Assembly: GCA_035286125.1 (NCBI GenBank)
Contig: JAYKIS010000086.1
Location: forward strand, 10,179 to 74,178
Reading direction: 5' to 3'
Origin: VGJW01 sp035286125
GTDB taxonomy: Bacteria > Cyanobacteriota > Sericytochromatia > S15B-MN24 > VGJW01
DNA length: 64,000 bases
The notes beneath the pieces are model-generated. The model had not been told where the DNA came from and did not search any database. It worked only from the letters and a program-made list of their open reading frames with translations. A program made the position numbers and the translations under genes. This document shows positions 44,200-52,979 of the stretch, one piece after another. Each line of letters opens with the position of its first letter. Positions within the stretch are counted from its first letter, which is position 1.

Positions 44200-45714
44200 A
44201 TGCTGAGGGTCCATAACGACCTGACCAGGCGGCTTGAGCCCTTCGCCCCCGCGAATCCGCCCGAGGTCACGATGTACGCCTGCGGGGTCACGGTCTACGA
44301 TGCGTGCCACCTGGGCCATGCCCGTGCGTATGTCGCGTGGGACATCGTCCGGCGTTACCTCGAGCACGTCGGCTACAAGGTCCGGCATGTCCAGAACTTC
44401 ACGGATATCGACGACAAGATCATCCTGCGGGCCGCCGAACGGGGCGAGGAACCGGCAGAGCTGACGCGTCGCTGGGAAGCGGCGTACTTCGCCGATATGG
44501 ATCGCATGGGCATCCTCAGGGCCACGGACTATCCCCGCGCTACGGAGTACGTCGCGGCCATGCTTCGCTTCATTGAGGGCCTGATGGCCAAGGGCCATGC
44601 GTACGCGGTACCGGACGGCAGCGTGTACTTCGAGGTTGCCAGCTTTCCGGACTATGGTCGTCTCTCGGGCCGCTCGGTCGAGGACCTGGGCCAGCGGACC
44701 CGGCTCGACGAGCCGGATCCCAACAAGCGTGGTCCGGCGGACTTTGCCCTCTGGAAGGCAGCCAAGCCCGGCGAGCCTTCGTGGACCAGTCCCTGGGGCG
44801 AGGGGCGTCCCGGCTGGCACCTCGAATGTTCCGCAATGGCCGCGGAGTTGCTGGGCACGACCCTCGACCTGCACGTGGGGGGCATCGACCTGCTCTTTCC
44901 ACACCATGAAAACGAGGTGGCCCAGTCCGAGGCCTTGAATGACGCACCTTTCGTGACCTGCTGGCTCCACAACGGCTTCGTCAACATCGATGCCGAGAAG
45001 ATGTCCAAGAGCCTCGGGAACTTCCGGACGGTACGGGACCTGCTCGAGGTCCACGACCCGATGGCCGTGCGCTACTTCCTGCTGCAGACCCATTATCGGC
45101 AGGACCTTTCCTTCACCGAGGAGGCCCTCGAGGGCGCGACGCGGGCTCTGGTGCGCCTGCGTCGCTCGCTGGCGGCCCGTGAGGCGGCGCTTGCGCCTCG
45201 CACGGCTCTCGTCGAGGCGTTGGGCGCCAAGGTCGCGCATGCTTTTGCCGAGGCCATGGACGAGGACTTCAACACGCCGCGCGCGCTCGCCGCCTTGTGG
45301 GATGCCCGGGCCGAGATCGCCGGTCTTGAGGGTGCCGATGCCGAGGCGGCGGGTCATGTCGTGTTCGAGGTGCGTCGCCTTGCGTCCGTGCTCGGTCTCG
45401 ATCTGGCGGCGGGCGATGCAGCGGGTGTCGACTGGCCGGTCGTTGCCGCCGAGGCGGCCGCCCGTCTGCGCGACGTACCGGACCATGGGCTGGCGGCCGC
45501 AGACCAGCCGGCAGCGCAGATGTCCCACTGGCTCGAGGCCCGTCGGTCTGCACGCATCGCCCGGGATTTTGCCCGGGCTGACGCGATGCGTGGCCACCTG
45601 ACCGGCGCGGGCTTCGTGCTGGCCGACCGCAAGGACGGTTCCGTCGAGGTGACCCATGCCGAGGCGCAGGCGTGGGCATGGGTCTGGACCCCCGAAGGCG
45701 TTCCGCTTGCCTGA
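44200..45714 (+). CDS. cysS: Cysteinyl-tRNA synthetase
   Basis: This 504-residue class I synthetase charges tRNA-Cys. The HIGH-type motif is CHLGHARAYVAWD near residue 36, and KMSKSLGNF is at ~267. Zinc ligands are the Cys in MYACGVTVYD, the Cys in GWHLECSAM and His residues in LLFPHHENEVAQ. The length is a little above the usual ~465 because of a longer C-terminal helical part. The gene overlaps mrnC by 8 bases, in the conserved cysS-mrnC-rlmB order of Firmicutes and Cyanobacteria. GGAAG lies just before the ATG. The 94-base leader is too short for a T-box. Confidence 0.97.
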   Translation: MLRVHNDLTRRLEPFAPANPPEVTMYACGVTVYDACHLGHARAYVAWDIVRRYLEHVGYKVRHVQNFTDIDDKIILRAAERGEEPAELTRRWEAAYFADMDRMGILRATDYPRATEYVAAMLRFIEGLMAKGHAYAVPDGSVYFEVASFPDYGRLSGRSVEDLGQRTRLDEPDPNKRGPADFALWKAAKPGEPSWTSPWGEGRPGWHLECSAMAAELLGTTLDLHVGGIDLLFPHHENEVAQSEALNDAPFVTCWLHNGFVNIDAEKMSKSLGNFRTVRDLLEVHDPMAVRYFLLQTHYRQDLSFTEEALEGATRALVRLRRSLAAREAALAPRTALVEALGAKVAHAFAEAMDEDFNTPRALAALWDARAEIAGLEGADAEAAGHVVFEVRRLASVLGLDLAAGDAAGVDWPVVAAEAAARLRDVPDHGLAAADQPAAQMSHWLEARRSARIARDFARADAMRGHLTGAGFVLADRKDGSVEVTHAEAQAWAWVWTPEGVPLA

Positions 45715-46198
45715 GGTCCCGGGACCCGAGGCCCTCGAGGAGGCGCGGGCGGGCAATCCGGCGCGCTTGCTGGCCGAGATTCATCCCCGGGACCTGGCCT
45801 ATCTGGGCGATGCCGTCCACGAACTGGAGGTCCGCAGGCGCGGGCTTGCCCGGCCGCTGCAGGGCGATGCCCGCCATCGCGAGACCGTGCGTCGGGTCCG
45901 GGCCGTCGCCCAGTCCCGCGTATTGCGTGTCCTCGAACCCGAACTCGTCGAGGACGAACGCGAGGTCGTGCGCCGTGCACGTGCCCTGAAACGTCTCGTC
46001 ACGCGGTCGGCTGATCCCGGGACTTACCGCTGGGCCACGGCATTCGAGGCCTGGATAGGTTATCTTTGGCTTCTGGGACGCCACGAGCGACTCGCGTGGG
46101 TGCTGGCCCGTGCGGAGGCGATGGTGGACCTGCCACCCCCCAGCCAGGATGGTCCCGAGGAGGACGACGATGCCGCCAGGCAAGAAGCCAGGTCCTAA
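45707..46198 (+). CDS. mrnC: Mini-ribonuclease III
   Basis: Mini-III is an RNase III catalytic domain without the RNA-binding domain; it matures 23S rRNA ends in Bacillus. The ~163-residue product has HPRDLAYLGDAVHELEVRRR (the acidic signature) and RWATAFEAWIGYLWLLGRHE with the second conserved Glu. The start is inferred as TTG 45707, overlapping the end of cysS; the open frame extends 17 codons further into cysS. The C-terminal tail is acidic. The 3' end overlaps rlmB by 29 bases. Confidence 0.9.
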   Translation: MPEVPGPEALEEARAGNPARLLAEIHPRDLAYLGDAVHELEVRRRGLARPLQGDARHRETVRRVRAVAQSRVLRVLEPELVEDEREVVRRARALKRLVTRSADPGTYRWATAFEAWIGYLWLLGRHERLAWVLARAEAMVDLPPPSQDGPEEDDDAARQEARS

Positions 46199-47309
46199 GG
46201 GCCGCCCCCCTTCGTCGGGCGGTCCCGGCCGCGGGCGCAAGCTCGGTCCTGTGTCGGCATCCATGGCCCGCAAGATGGGCATGGATGTGCCCGATGCGCC
46301 CGGCGGGCGCAAGCCCGGCCGTGGAGCGCCTCCCGCTGGCAAGGAAGGGCGTTTCGGCAAGCCGGAGGGTGGCCGCCCGGAAGGCAGTCGTCCGGATGGC
46401 CCGAGATCCGCTCGGACCCGTCCTGGCCAAGGCAAGGGCCCAGCGCGTCCTGCTGCCTCCGGCGAGGAGCGTGCACCGCGTCCCGGTCGTCGCCGCGAGG
46501 CTGCCGAGGCTGCGCCGCGTGGCCGGGCTCCCCGGATCGAAGCCCGTCCCGAGGGTGAGGACGATGATCGCCCCGAGCCCGAGAGCGAGATGGTCTGGGG
46601 GCGTCACGCGGTGATGGCCGCCGTCCGCAGTGGTCGCCCCGTCAACAAGGTCTGGCTGCAGCGCAGCCTCGAGGATGCGAAGTTCGCGACGGCCATCCGC
46701 ATGCAGGCCCGCGAAGCGGGCGTGGCCGTGGTCGAGGTCGAGCGCCAGCGCCTGGACAATCTGGTCGCCGGGCCCCACCAGGGAGTCGTGGCCTCGCTCG
46801 CGCCCGTGGCTTACCAGACCTTCGCCAAGGTGCTCGAGGAGGCACGGGCGGCCGAGAAGCCTCTGCTGCTGCTCTTGGAAGGTATCGAGGACCCGGGAAA
46901 TCTTGGGGCGCTGATCCGCTCTGCAGAGGCCGCCGGCGCCCAGGGCGTGGTCATTCCCCAGCGTCGCGCCGTGGGTCTGACTGGGGCGGTCGCCAAGGCT
47001 GCTGCCGGTGCGCTCGATCTCGTGCCGGTAGCGCGGGTCGTCAACCTCGCGCAGGCGATCCGGGACCTGCAAGCTGCCGGCTTCTGGGTTGTTGCCGCGG
47101 ACGGCGCCGGGGAAGAACTGCCCTGGCAAGTCGACATGAAGGGACCGATCGCCCTGCTCGTCGGAAGTGAGGGGCGTGGTCTTTCCCGCAACCTGCTCGA
47201 GACCTGCGACCACGTCGTGCGACTGCCCATGCCGGGCAAGACGCCTTCGCTCAATGCATCCGTGGCCGGAGGCATCCTGTTGTTCGAGGCCGTAAGACAG
47301 CGCACCTGA
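46170..47309 (+). CDS. rlmB: 23S rRNA (guanosine-2'-O-)-methyltransferase RlmB-like (SpoU family)
   Basis: This 379-residue SpoU-family enzyme methylates a ribose 2'-O of rRNA. The first ~125 residues are disordered, basic and Pro/Gly/Arg-rich (KKPGPKGRPPSSGGPGRGRK), then acidic. The substrate-binding L30e-like domain is ~130-210 and the knotted SAM domain ~220-375, with NLGALIRSAEAAGAQGVVIP, LVGSEGRGLSRNLLE and MPGKTPSLNASVAGGILLFE. The long basic N-terminus is unusual and may bind rRNA. The ATG has GAGGAGG three bases before it. A strong terminator follows. Confidence 0.93.
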   Translation: MPPGKKPGPKGRPPSSGGPGRGRKLGPVSASMARKMGMDVPDAPGGRKPGRGAPPAGKEGRFGKPEGGRPEGSRPDGPRSARTRPGQGKGPARPAASGEERAPRPGRRREAAEAAPRGRAPRIEARPEGEDDDRPEPESEMVWGRHAVMAAVRSGRPVNKVWLQRSLEDAKFATAIRMQAREAGVAVVEVERQRLDNLVAGPHQGVVASLAPVAYQTFAKVLEEARAAEKPLLLLLEGIEDPGNLGALIRSAEAAGAQGVVIPQRRAVGLTGAVAKAAAGALDLVPVARVVNLAQAIRDLQAAGFWVVAADGAGEELPWQVDMKGPIALLVGSEGRGLSRNLLETCDHVVRLPMPGKTPSLNASVAGGILLFEAVRQRT

Positions 47310-47329
47310 AGACTGGCGCCAACGAAGAA

Positions 47330-47363
47330 AATGCCGCCCGCGTCCCCTGACGCGGGCGGCATT
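47330..47363. terminator. Strong bidirectional terminator
   Basis: AATGCCGCCCGCGTC (47330-47344) pairs perfectly with GACGCGGGCGGCATT (47349-47363) around a 4-base loop. A-rich sequence precedes and T-rich sequence follows on the plus strand. It separates rlmB from the convergent ftsH. Confidence 0.95.
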
Positions 47364-47392
47364 GTTGGTCTTTTCGGCCCGAGCCGACCGGT

Positions 47393-49249
<1,857 letters not shown>

Positions 49250-49258
49250 GTCAAAGCC

Positions 49259-50308
49259 TCAGGAGACCCGGAAATCGGGCGGGGATTGCCCCTCGGGCAT
49301 GCTAGGCCGGGGCGGTGGGGGCGTCAAGCAAAGGCGGCATGATGCAAGGGTTTCGGCCATTGGGGGCAGGACGGCAAGACGGCCGTCCCGTACCCATGCC
49401 ACGTGCTGCCGGAGATGCAGGTGGCCGCCATGACCCTCGTCCAGCCAGGCGAGGATGCGCTCCTGAGCGAGGGTCTCCAGGGCCGGAAAGCCATGGGCCA
49501 GTACCCGGCGCCGGACGGCACGGGGCAGAGCCATAAGGCTAGTCAGGTCAAGGTCGTCCCGGCCAGGTCGTCGCAAGTCCGCCAAGGCCTCCCGGGCCGA
49601 CGTGTCGAGGACTTCACGGTCATCACCAAGGCGTTCCGCCAGACGACACAGAGCCTCGACCCAGCGGGGTTGGATGCGGTCGAGTCCGGTGGTCAATTCC
49701 AGCCGCAAGCGATTGCGTGGTGTGTAGTCGGGGTCCTCGTTGCTCGGGTCCCTGCGCGGTGGGGACGGCAGGGACTGGGTGTCCAGCCAGGTCCCGATGG
49801 CAGCCCGCGTGCAGCCGAGCAGCGGTCGGAGCAAGGTGGCACCCGCCATGCCGGCAGATACGGTGGTCATCCCGGCAAGGCCGTCCGGGGTCGTGCCCCG
49901 CAGCATCCTCAACAGCAGGGTTTCCGCCTGATCGTCCGCGTGATGGCCAAGGGCAATCGCCGGGATGCCCAGCTGTCGGGCGAGGGTAGCGAGCGCCTCA
50001 TGGCGTTCGATACGTGCCTCGGTTTCCTGGCGGGGCGGCGACGGCAGGCGATGGATCGAGCAGGGCACGCTCAGGGATGCTGCGAGTTCGGCAACCCACG
50101 CGGCATCCTCACCCGCGTCCGGTCGCATGCCGTGGTCGATGTGTGCGACGTGCAGAGGGTGTTCCGTCAGGCGCAGCAGGGCCAGCAAGAGGGCCGACGA
50201 GTCGGGGCCACCGCTGACGGCCACCAGAAGGGGCGCGTCACGGGCGGGCCAATCGGGATGGGCCACGGCCTGCTTCAGCGCCTGGGGAAGGTCGCTTGCA
50301 AGAGGCAT
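49259..50308 (-). CDS. tilS: tRNA(Ile)-lysidine synthase
   Basis: TilS converts C34 of tRNA-Ile(CAU) to lysidine so it reads AUA. The 349-residue product has the N-type ATP-pyrophosphatase loop LLVAVSGGPDSSALLLALLR, followed by VAHIDHGMRPDAGEDAAWV and IALGHHADDQAETLLLRMLR, and a shortened C-terminal region. The ATG is only 5 bases after the 3' end of tRNA-Met, so it must be translated from RNA exposed by tRNA processing or from an overlapping site. The ribosome-binding sequence would lie inside the tRNA acceptor stem. Confidence 0.95.
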   Translation of the reverse strand: MPLASDLPQALKQAVAHPDWPARDAPLLVAVSGGPDSSALLLALLRLTEHPLHVAHIDHGMRPDAGEDAAWVAELAASLSVPCSIHRLPSPPRQETEARIERHEALATLARQLGIPAIALGHHADDQAETLLLRMLRGTTPDGLAGMTTVSAGMAGATLLRPLLGCTRAAIGTWLDTQSLPSPPRRDPSNEDPDYTPRNRLRLELTTGLDRIQPRWVEALCRLAERLGDDREVLDTSAREALADLRRPGRDDLDLTSLMALPRAVRRRVLAHGFPALETLAQERILAWLDEGHGGHLHLRQHVAWVRDGRLAVLPPMAETLASCRLCLTPPPPRPSMPEGQSPPDFRVS

Positions 50309-50313
50309 CCTAG

Positions 50314-50387
50314 TGGCACCAACTGGATTTGAACCAGTGACACAGCGGGTATGAACCGCTTGCTCTACCGGGCTGAGCTATGGTGCC
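50314..50387 (-). tRNA. tRNA-Met (CAU), probably elongator
   Basis: A complete cloverleaf folds: acceptor GGCACCA/TGGTGCC, D stem GCTC/GAGC, anticodon stem AGCGG/CCGCT with loop TTCATAC (anticodon CAT at 50353-50351), T stem ACTGG/CCAGT with TTCAAAT, discriminator A. CCA is not encoded. The 1-72 pair is G-C, so it is not the initiator. The loop and stem match Bacillus elongator Met rather than the Ile(CAU) form, though lysidine-modified Ile cannot be fully excluded. It sits between the nucleoside phosphorylase and tilS genes. Confidence 0.93.
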
Positions 50388-50439
50388 GGGGAGTCGATGG
50401 TACGACCCGCGGGGCGCGGGCGTCAAGGCGCGCGGGGGT

Positions 50440-51294
50440 TCAGTCCAGGCTGGACAGGAGCGCCCGGACCAGTTGCTTCATGCGGTCGGCCGTGGCGGCG
50501 ACCGTGTCGAGAACCTGTTGCTCGGTCGCGTGATGCTGGGCATCGGGCAGGGCCATGTCGCTGATCAATCCCAGGCCCAGCACGCGGAGGCCCGCGTGAA
50601 CGGCCGTGATGACCTCGGCTACTGTCGACATCCCGATGGCATCTGCCCCGATCGTCTGCAGGTAGCGCAGTTCCGCGCGCGTGAAATAGGCCGGGCCGGT
50701 GATGCCAGCATAAACGCCTTCCTGCAACGAGAAGCCGAGAGAGAGAGCCGCCATCACCGCCTTGGCGCGCAGCATCGGTTCGTAGGCCTCGAACATCACG
50801 GGGAAGCGGGGGCCGATATCCGGATCATTGGGGCCGATCAGGGGGTTGCCACCCGTAAGGTTGAGGTGGTCCGTGATGACCATGATGTCGCCGGCCGAAA
50901 AGGCCCGGTTGAGGCCGCCCGTCGCGCATGTCACGATCAGTTCCTTGACCCCGAGCGCCGCGAACACGCGGACGGGAAAGGCGACCTGCTGCTGGCTGTA
51001 GCCCTCGTAGGTATGGAAGCGGCCCTGCATCATCAGGACGTCCTGACCCTGCAGGCGACCGGCGACGAGGCGTCCGGCGTGGCCGGGGGCCGTCGAGACG
51101 GGGAAGCCGGGGATCTCGCCATAGGGGATGACGATGGGGTTCTCCACCTCGTCGGCCAGGGGCCCGAGCCCGGAACCCAGGATCATCGCGATGCGGGGCG
51201 TGCCGACACCCTTGTCCCGAAGGCACGCGACGGCCTCGGCAATGGCGGCGCGTTGCTGCGCGATGGCGGGATTCAAGGTCGCGGTTGCGGACAT
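50440..51294 (-). CDS. Purine nucleoside phosphorylase
   Basis: This 284-residue trimeric-type PNP splits purine nucleosides with phosphate in salvage. Family motifs are IAMILGSGLGPLADEVE, MMQGRFHTYEGYS, VTCATGGLNRAFSAGDIMVI and ITGPAYFTRAELRYLQTIGA then DAIGMSTVAEV. The residue aligned with the base-specific Asn of the human enzyme is Asp in LISDMALPD, which may widen base specificity. The ATG at 51294 is 24 bases after tRNA-Ser; the frame upstream runs through the tRNA and is not coding. No strong ribosome-binding site is visible. Confidence 0.95.
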   Translation of the reverse strand: MSATATLNPAIAQQRAAIAEAVACLRDKGVGTPRIAMILGSGLGPLADEVENPIVIPYGEIPGFPVSTAPGHAGRLVAGRLQGQDVLMMQGRFHTYEGYSQQQVAFPVRVFAALGVKELIVTCATGGLNRAFSAGDIMVITDHLNLTGGNPLIGPNDPDIGPRFPVMFEAYEPMLRAKAVMAALSLGFSLQEGVYAGITGPAYFTRAELRYLQTIGADAIGMSTVAEVITAVHAGLRVLGLGLISDMALPDAQHHATEQQVLDTVAATADRMKQLVRALLSSLD

Positions 51295-51318
51295 GACGAG
51301 CCTCAACGTCGGAGTGAG

Positions 51319-51408
51319 CGGGGAGACGGGGATTCGAACCCCGGAGACGACTTTTGGCCGCCTACAGTCTTTCCAGGACTGCCTGTTCAACCACTCCAGC
51401 ATCTCCCC
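51319..51408 (-). tRNA. tRNA-Ser (GGA)
   Basis: This is a 90-base class II tRNA: acceptor GGGGAGA/TCTCCCC, T8-G9, anticodon loop CTGGAAA with anticodon GGA (51374-51372), a variable arm of ~16 bases, T stem with GGTTCGAATC, discriminator G as expected for Ser. CCA is not encoded. A good promoter precedes it. Confidence 0.97.
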
Positions 51409-51444
51409 TGGAGCAGAACGGCCACGCGGCCGTCCAGAAAGGGA

Positions 51445-51473
51445 ATTCTGGGGTGGACCGCGTGGCCTGTCAA
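51445..51473 (-). promoter_or_regulatory. Promoter of the tRNA-Ser-PNP-tRNA-Met-tilS-ftsH unit
   Basis: On the minus strand TTGACA (51473-51468, perfect) and CAGAAT (51450-51445) are 17 bases apart. The predicted start near 51438 is ~30 bases upstream of the tRNA-Ser 5' end. A small hairpin (ACGGCC/GGCCGT, 51418-51433) follows in the leader. Confidence 0.65.
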
Positions 51474-51483
51474 GCCGGGGAGG

Positions 51484-52311
51484 CTAGCTTCCCCGGATCA
51501 TCCGCAGTATGCCGTCGTTCCCTGAGTTGGCCTGGGTCAACATGGCGCGTGCAGATTCCTGAAACAACTGGGCACGCAGCATGCGTGTGCTCTCCTGCGC
51601 GAGATCCGCATCGCGGATGCGCGAGACCGACGCATTCAGGTTCTCCGACTCGACACTCAAGGCCGAGGCCGTGAACTCGAGACGATTGATGCGCGCGCCG
51701 ACCTTGCTGCGAGAGGTTGCAAGCTCGTCGATGGCCGCGTCAATCTTGCCGAGCGTGGTTGATGCGTTGGCTGCCGTGCTCACGACGAGATCGCCCGGCT
51801 CGACGTCGAGGCTTGCCGCCCTAACGTCGTCAAGGGTCACGCTGGTGGTCGCCGAGGCGTCCGCACCTATCTGAAACGTGAACGATGCACTGCCGTCCAG
51901 CAGGACCCTGCCGTTGTAACTCGTCTGGTTGCCGATACGATCCAACTCGGCCGAGAGAAGGTCGAGTTCCGTCTTGACGGCCGTACGGTCGGATGAGGAC
52001 ATCGTGTCGCTCGCTGCTGCGACTGTCAGTTCGCGCATCCGGATGAGCACGTCCGCCGTGGATTCCATGGCTCCGTCCGCCGTGGCGAGCAACGAAGCAG
52101 CCTCGCCGACATTCTGCGAGGCGCGGTCGATGCTCACGACCCGCCCCCTCATCCGAGTCGAGATGGAAGCGCCAGCGGGATCATCCGCCGCGGAGTTGAT
52201 GCGCAGGCCGCTCGCGAGCCTCTGGATAGAGCGGTTGAGATTGCTTTCCGCGCTGACCAGGCTGCGGATCAGGCCCCGAGACGGGGGCTGTACGGGAAAT
52301 TCGATAGGCAT
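51484..52311 (-). CDS. Flagellin (minimal, D0-D1 only)
   Basis: This is a 275-residue flagellin. The N-terminal D0/D1 helices (NRSIQRLASGLRINSAADDP, AGASISTRMRGRVVSIDRAS, RTAVKTELDLLSAELDRIGN) and C-terminal helices (SRIRDADLAQESTRMLRAQL, ARAMLTQANSGNDGILRMI) are both typical, joined by a short central part (~130-185), so the filament surface domain is nearly absent. The usual N-terminal NTN-type start is replaced by MPIEFPVQPPSRGLIRSLVS. The start at 52311 has a strong AAGGAGG. No other flagellar gene is in the window. A GGA-loop hairpin stands just upstream of the ribosome-binding site. Confidence 0.96.
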   Translation of the reverse strand: MPIEFPVQPPSRGLIRSLVSAESNLNRSIQRLASGLRINSAADDPAGASISTRMRGRVVSIDRASQNVGEAASLLATADGAMESTADVLIRMRELTVAAASDTMSSSDRTAVKTELDLLSAELDRIGNQTSYNGRVLLDGSASFTFQIGADASATTSVTLDDVRAASLDVEPGDLVVSTAANASTTLGKIDAAIDELATSRSKVGARINRLEFTASALSVESENLNASVSRIRDADLAQESTRMLRAQLFQESARAMLTQANSGNDGILRMIRGS

Positions 52312-52334
52312 GGGACCTCCTTGCTGGGACACAT

Positions 52335-52352
52335 CCCGCCATCCATGGCGGG
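52335..52352 (-). promoter_or_regulatory. CsrA-type hairpin in the flagellin leader
   Basis: The minus strand reads CCCGCCATGGATGGCGGG, a 7-bp stem with TGGA in the loop. GGA in a hairpin loop, plus GCAAGGAGGT at the ribosome-binding site 13 bases downstream, is the two-site pattern by which CsrA represses hag in Bacillus. Regulation here is inferred from sequence only. Confidence 0.5.
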
Positions 52353-52923
52353 ACCAGGGAAACCGATCCCCGGTCAGGGATCGTGCGACACGATCGGGGT
52401 CGTGTCGTGGCTTCGGCTTCGGGGCCTGAACTCCCCGATTCCAAGCTTATGTTACCCGACAATTGCAGCGACTTGCGTGGCGATGCCGGCTCCGGGCATC
52501 TCATGGCGTGATTTTTCGAACATAACGCTTCAAGAGGGGGCCTGGTCGACCGACTAGTCCCATGTCGCCCCGCCAAGGGGAAGACGAAATGGCGAGGCCC
52601 CTGCACCGCTCGGACCTCCGTCATCCGACAATCCACCGTGCACCGGACTGGGACCCGGGCGCGGGACTGGCGTGAACGCAAGGCTTCTTCTGGCTAAGCT
52701 GGGTCCGAAGGGCGTCGCAAACAGTGTTCACAAGGTGGCGCCGACCTGAACCGGCACCGGGTTGATGGATGGGGGAACCGGCGGGCAGGTGCCTCGTCCG
52801 ATTGCTTTGGGGGGGCGTGCGGGGCTTGCCCTGTTGCCGCCCGCACCAGGCGGAGGGGGCGGCCTGATTCAGGCATTCTGCCGGACCGCGCTCCCTTCAT
52901 GCCTCCCGGAGCCGGAAACTGCG
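52353..52923. other. Intergenic region upstream of flagellin, no gene seen
   Basis: This ~570-base interval holds no frame with coding character on either strand. The part at 52440-52530 is markedly more AT-rich. It must contain the flagellin promoter, but I find no sigma-28-type box (GCCGATAA) and no convincing sigma-70 pair. Candidate AT-rich boxes are TTGTCG and TAACAT on the minus strand near 52450. Confidence 0.6.
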
Positions 52924-52963
52924 AGAGCCGGCACGGCGCCCCACGGGGCGCTGTGCCGGCTCT
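52924..52963 (-). terminator. Hairpin terminator after the glycosyltransferase gene
   Basis: AGAGCCGGCACGGCGCCCC and GGGGCGCTGTGCCGGCTCT pair over 19 bases with one mismatch. It begins 16 bases after the minus-strand stop at 52980 and is followed by TCTCGCAGTTT. Confidence 0.85.
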
Positions 52964-52979
52964 TGGCCGTCGCGTGGGC

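Noticed and set aside
50314..50387. tRNA-Ile(CAU) suggested by proximity to tilS
   Set aside because: The anticodon arm GCGGTTCATACCCGC matches elongator tRNA-Met of Firmicutes, and the stem bases typical of tRNA-Ile2 are not seen; not fully excluded.
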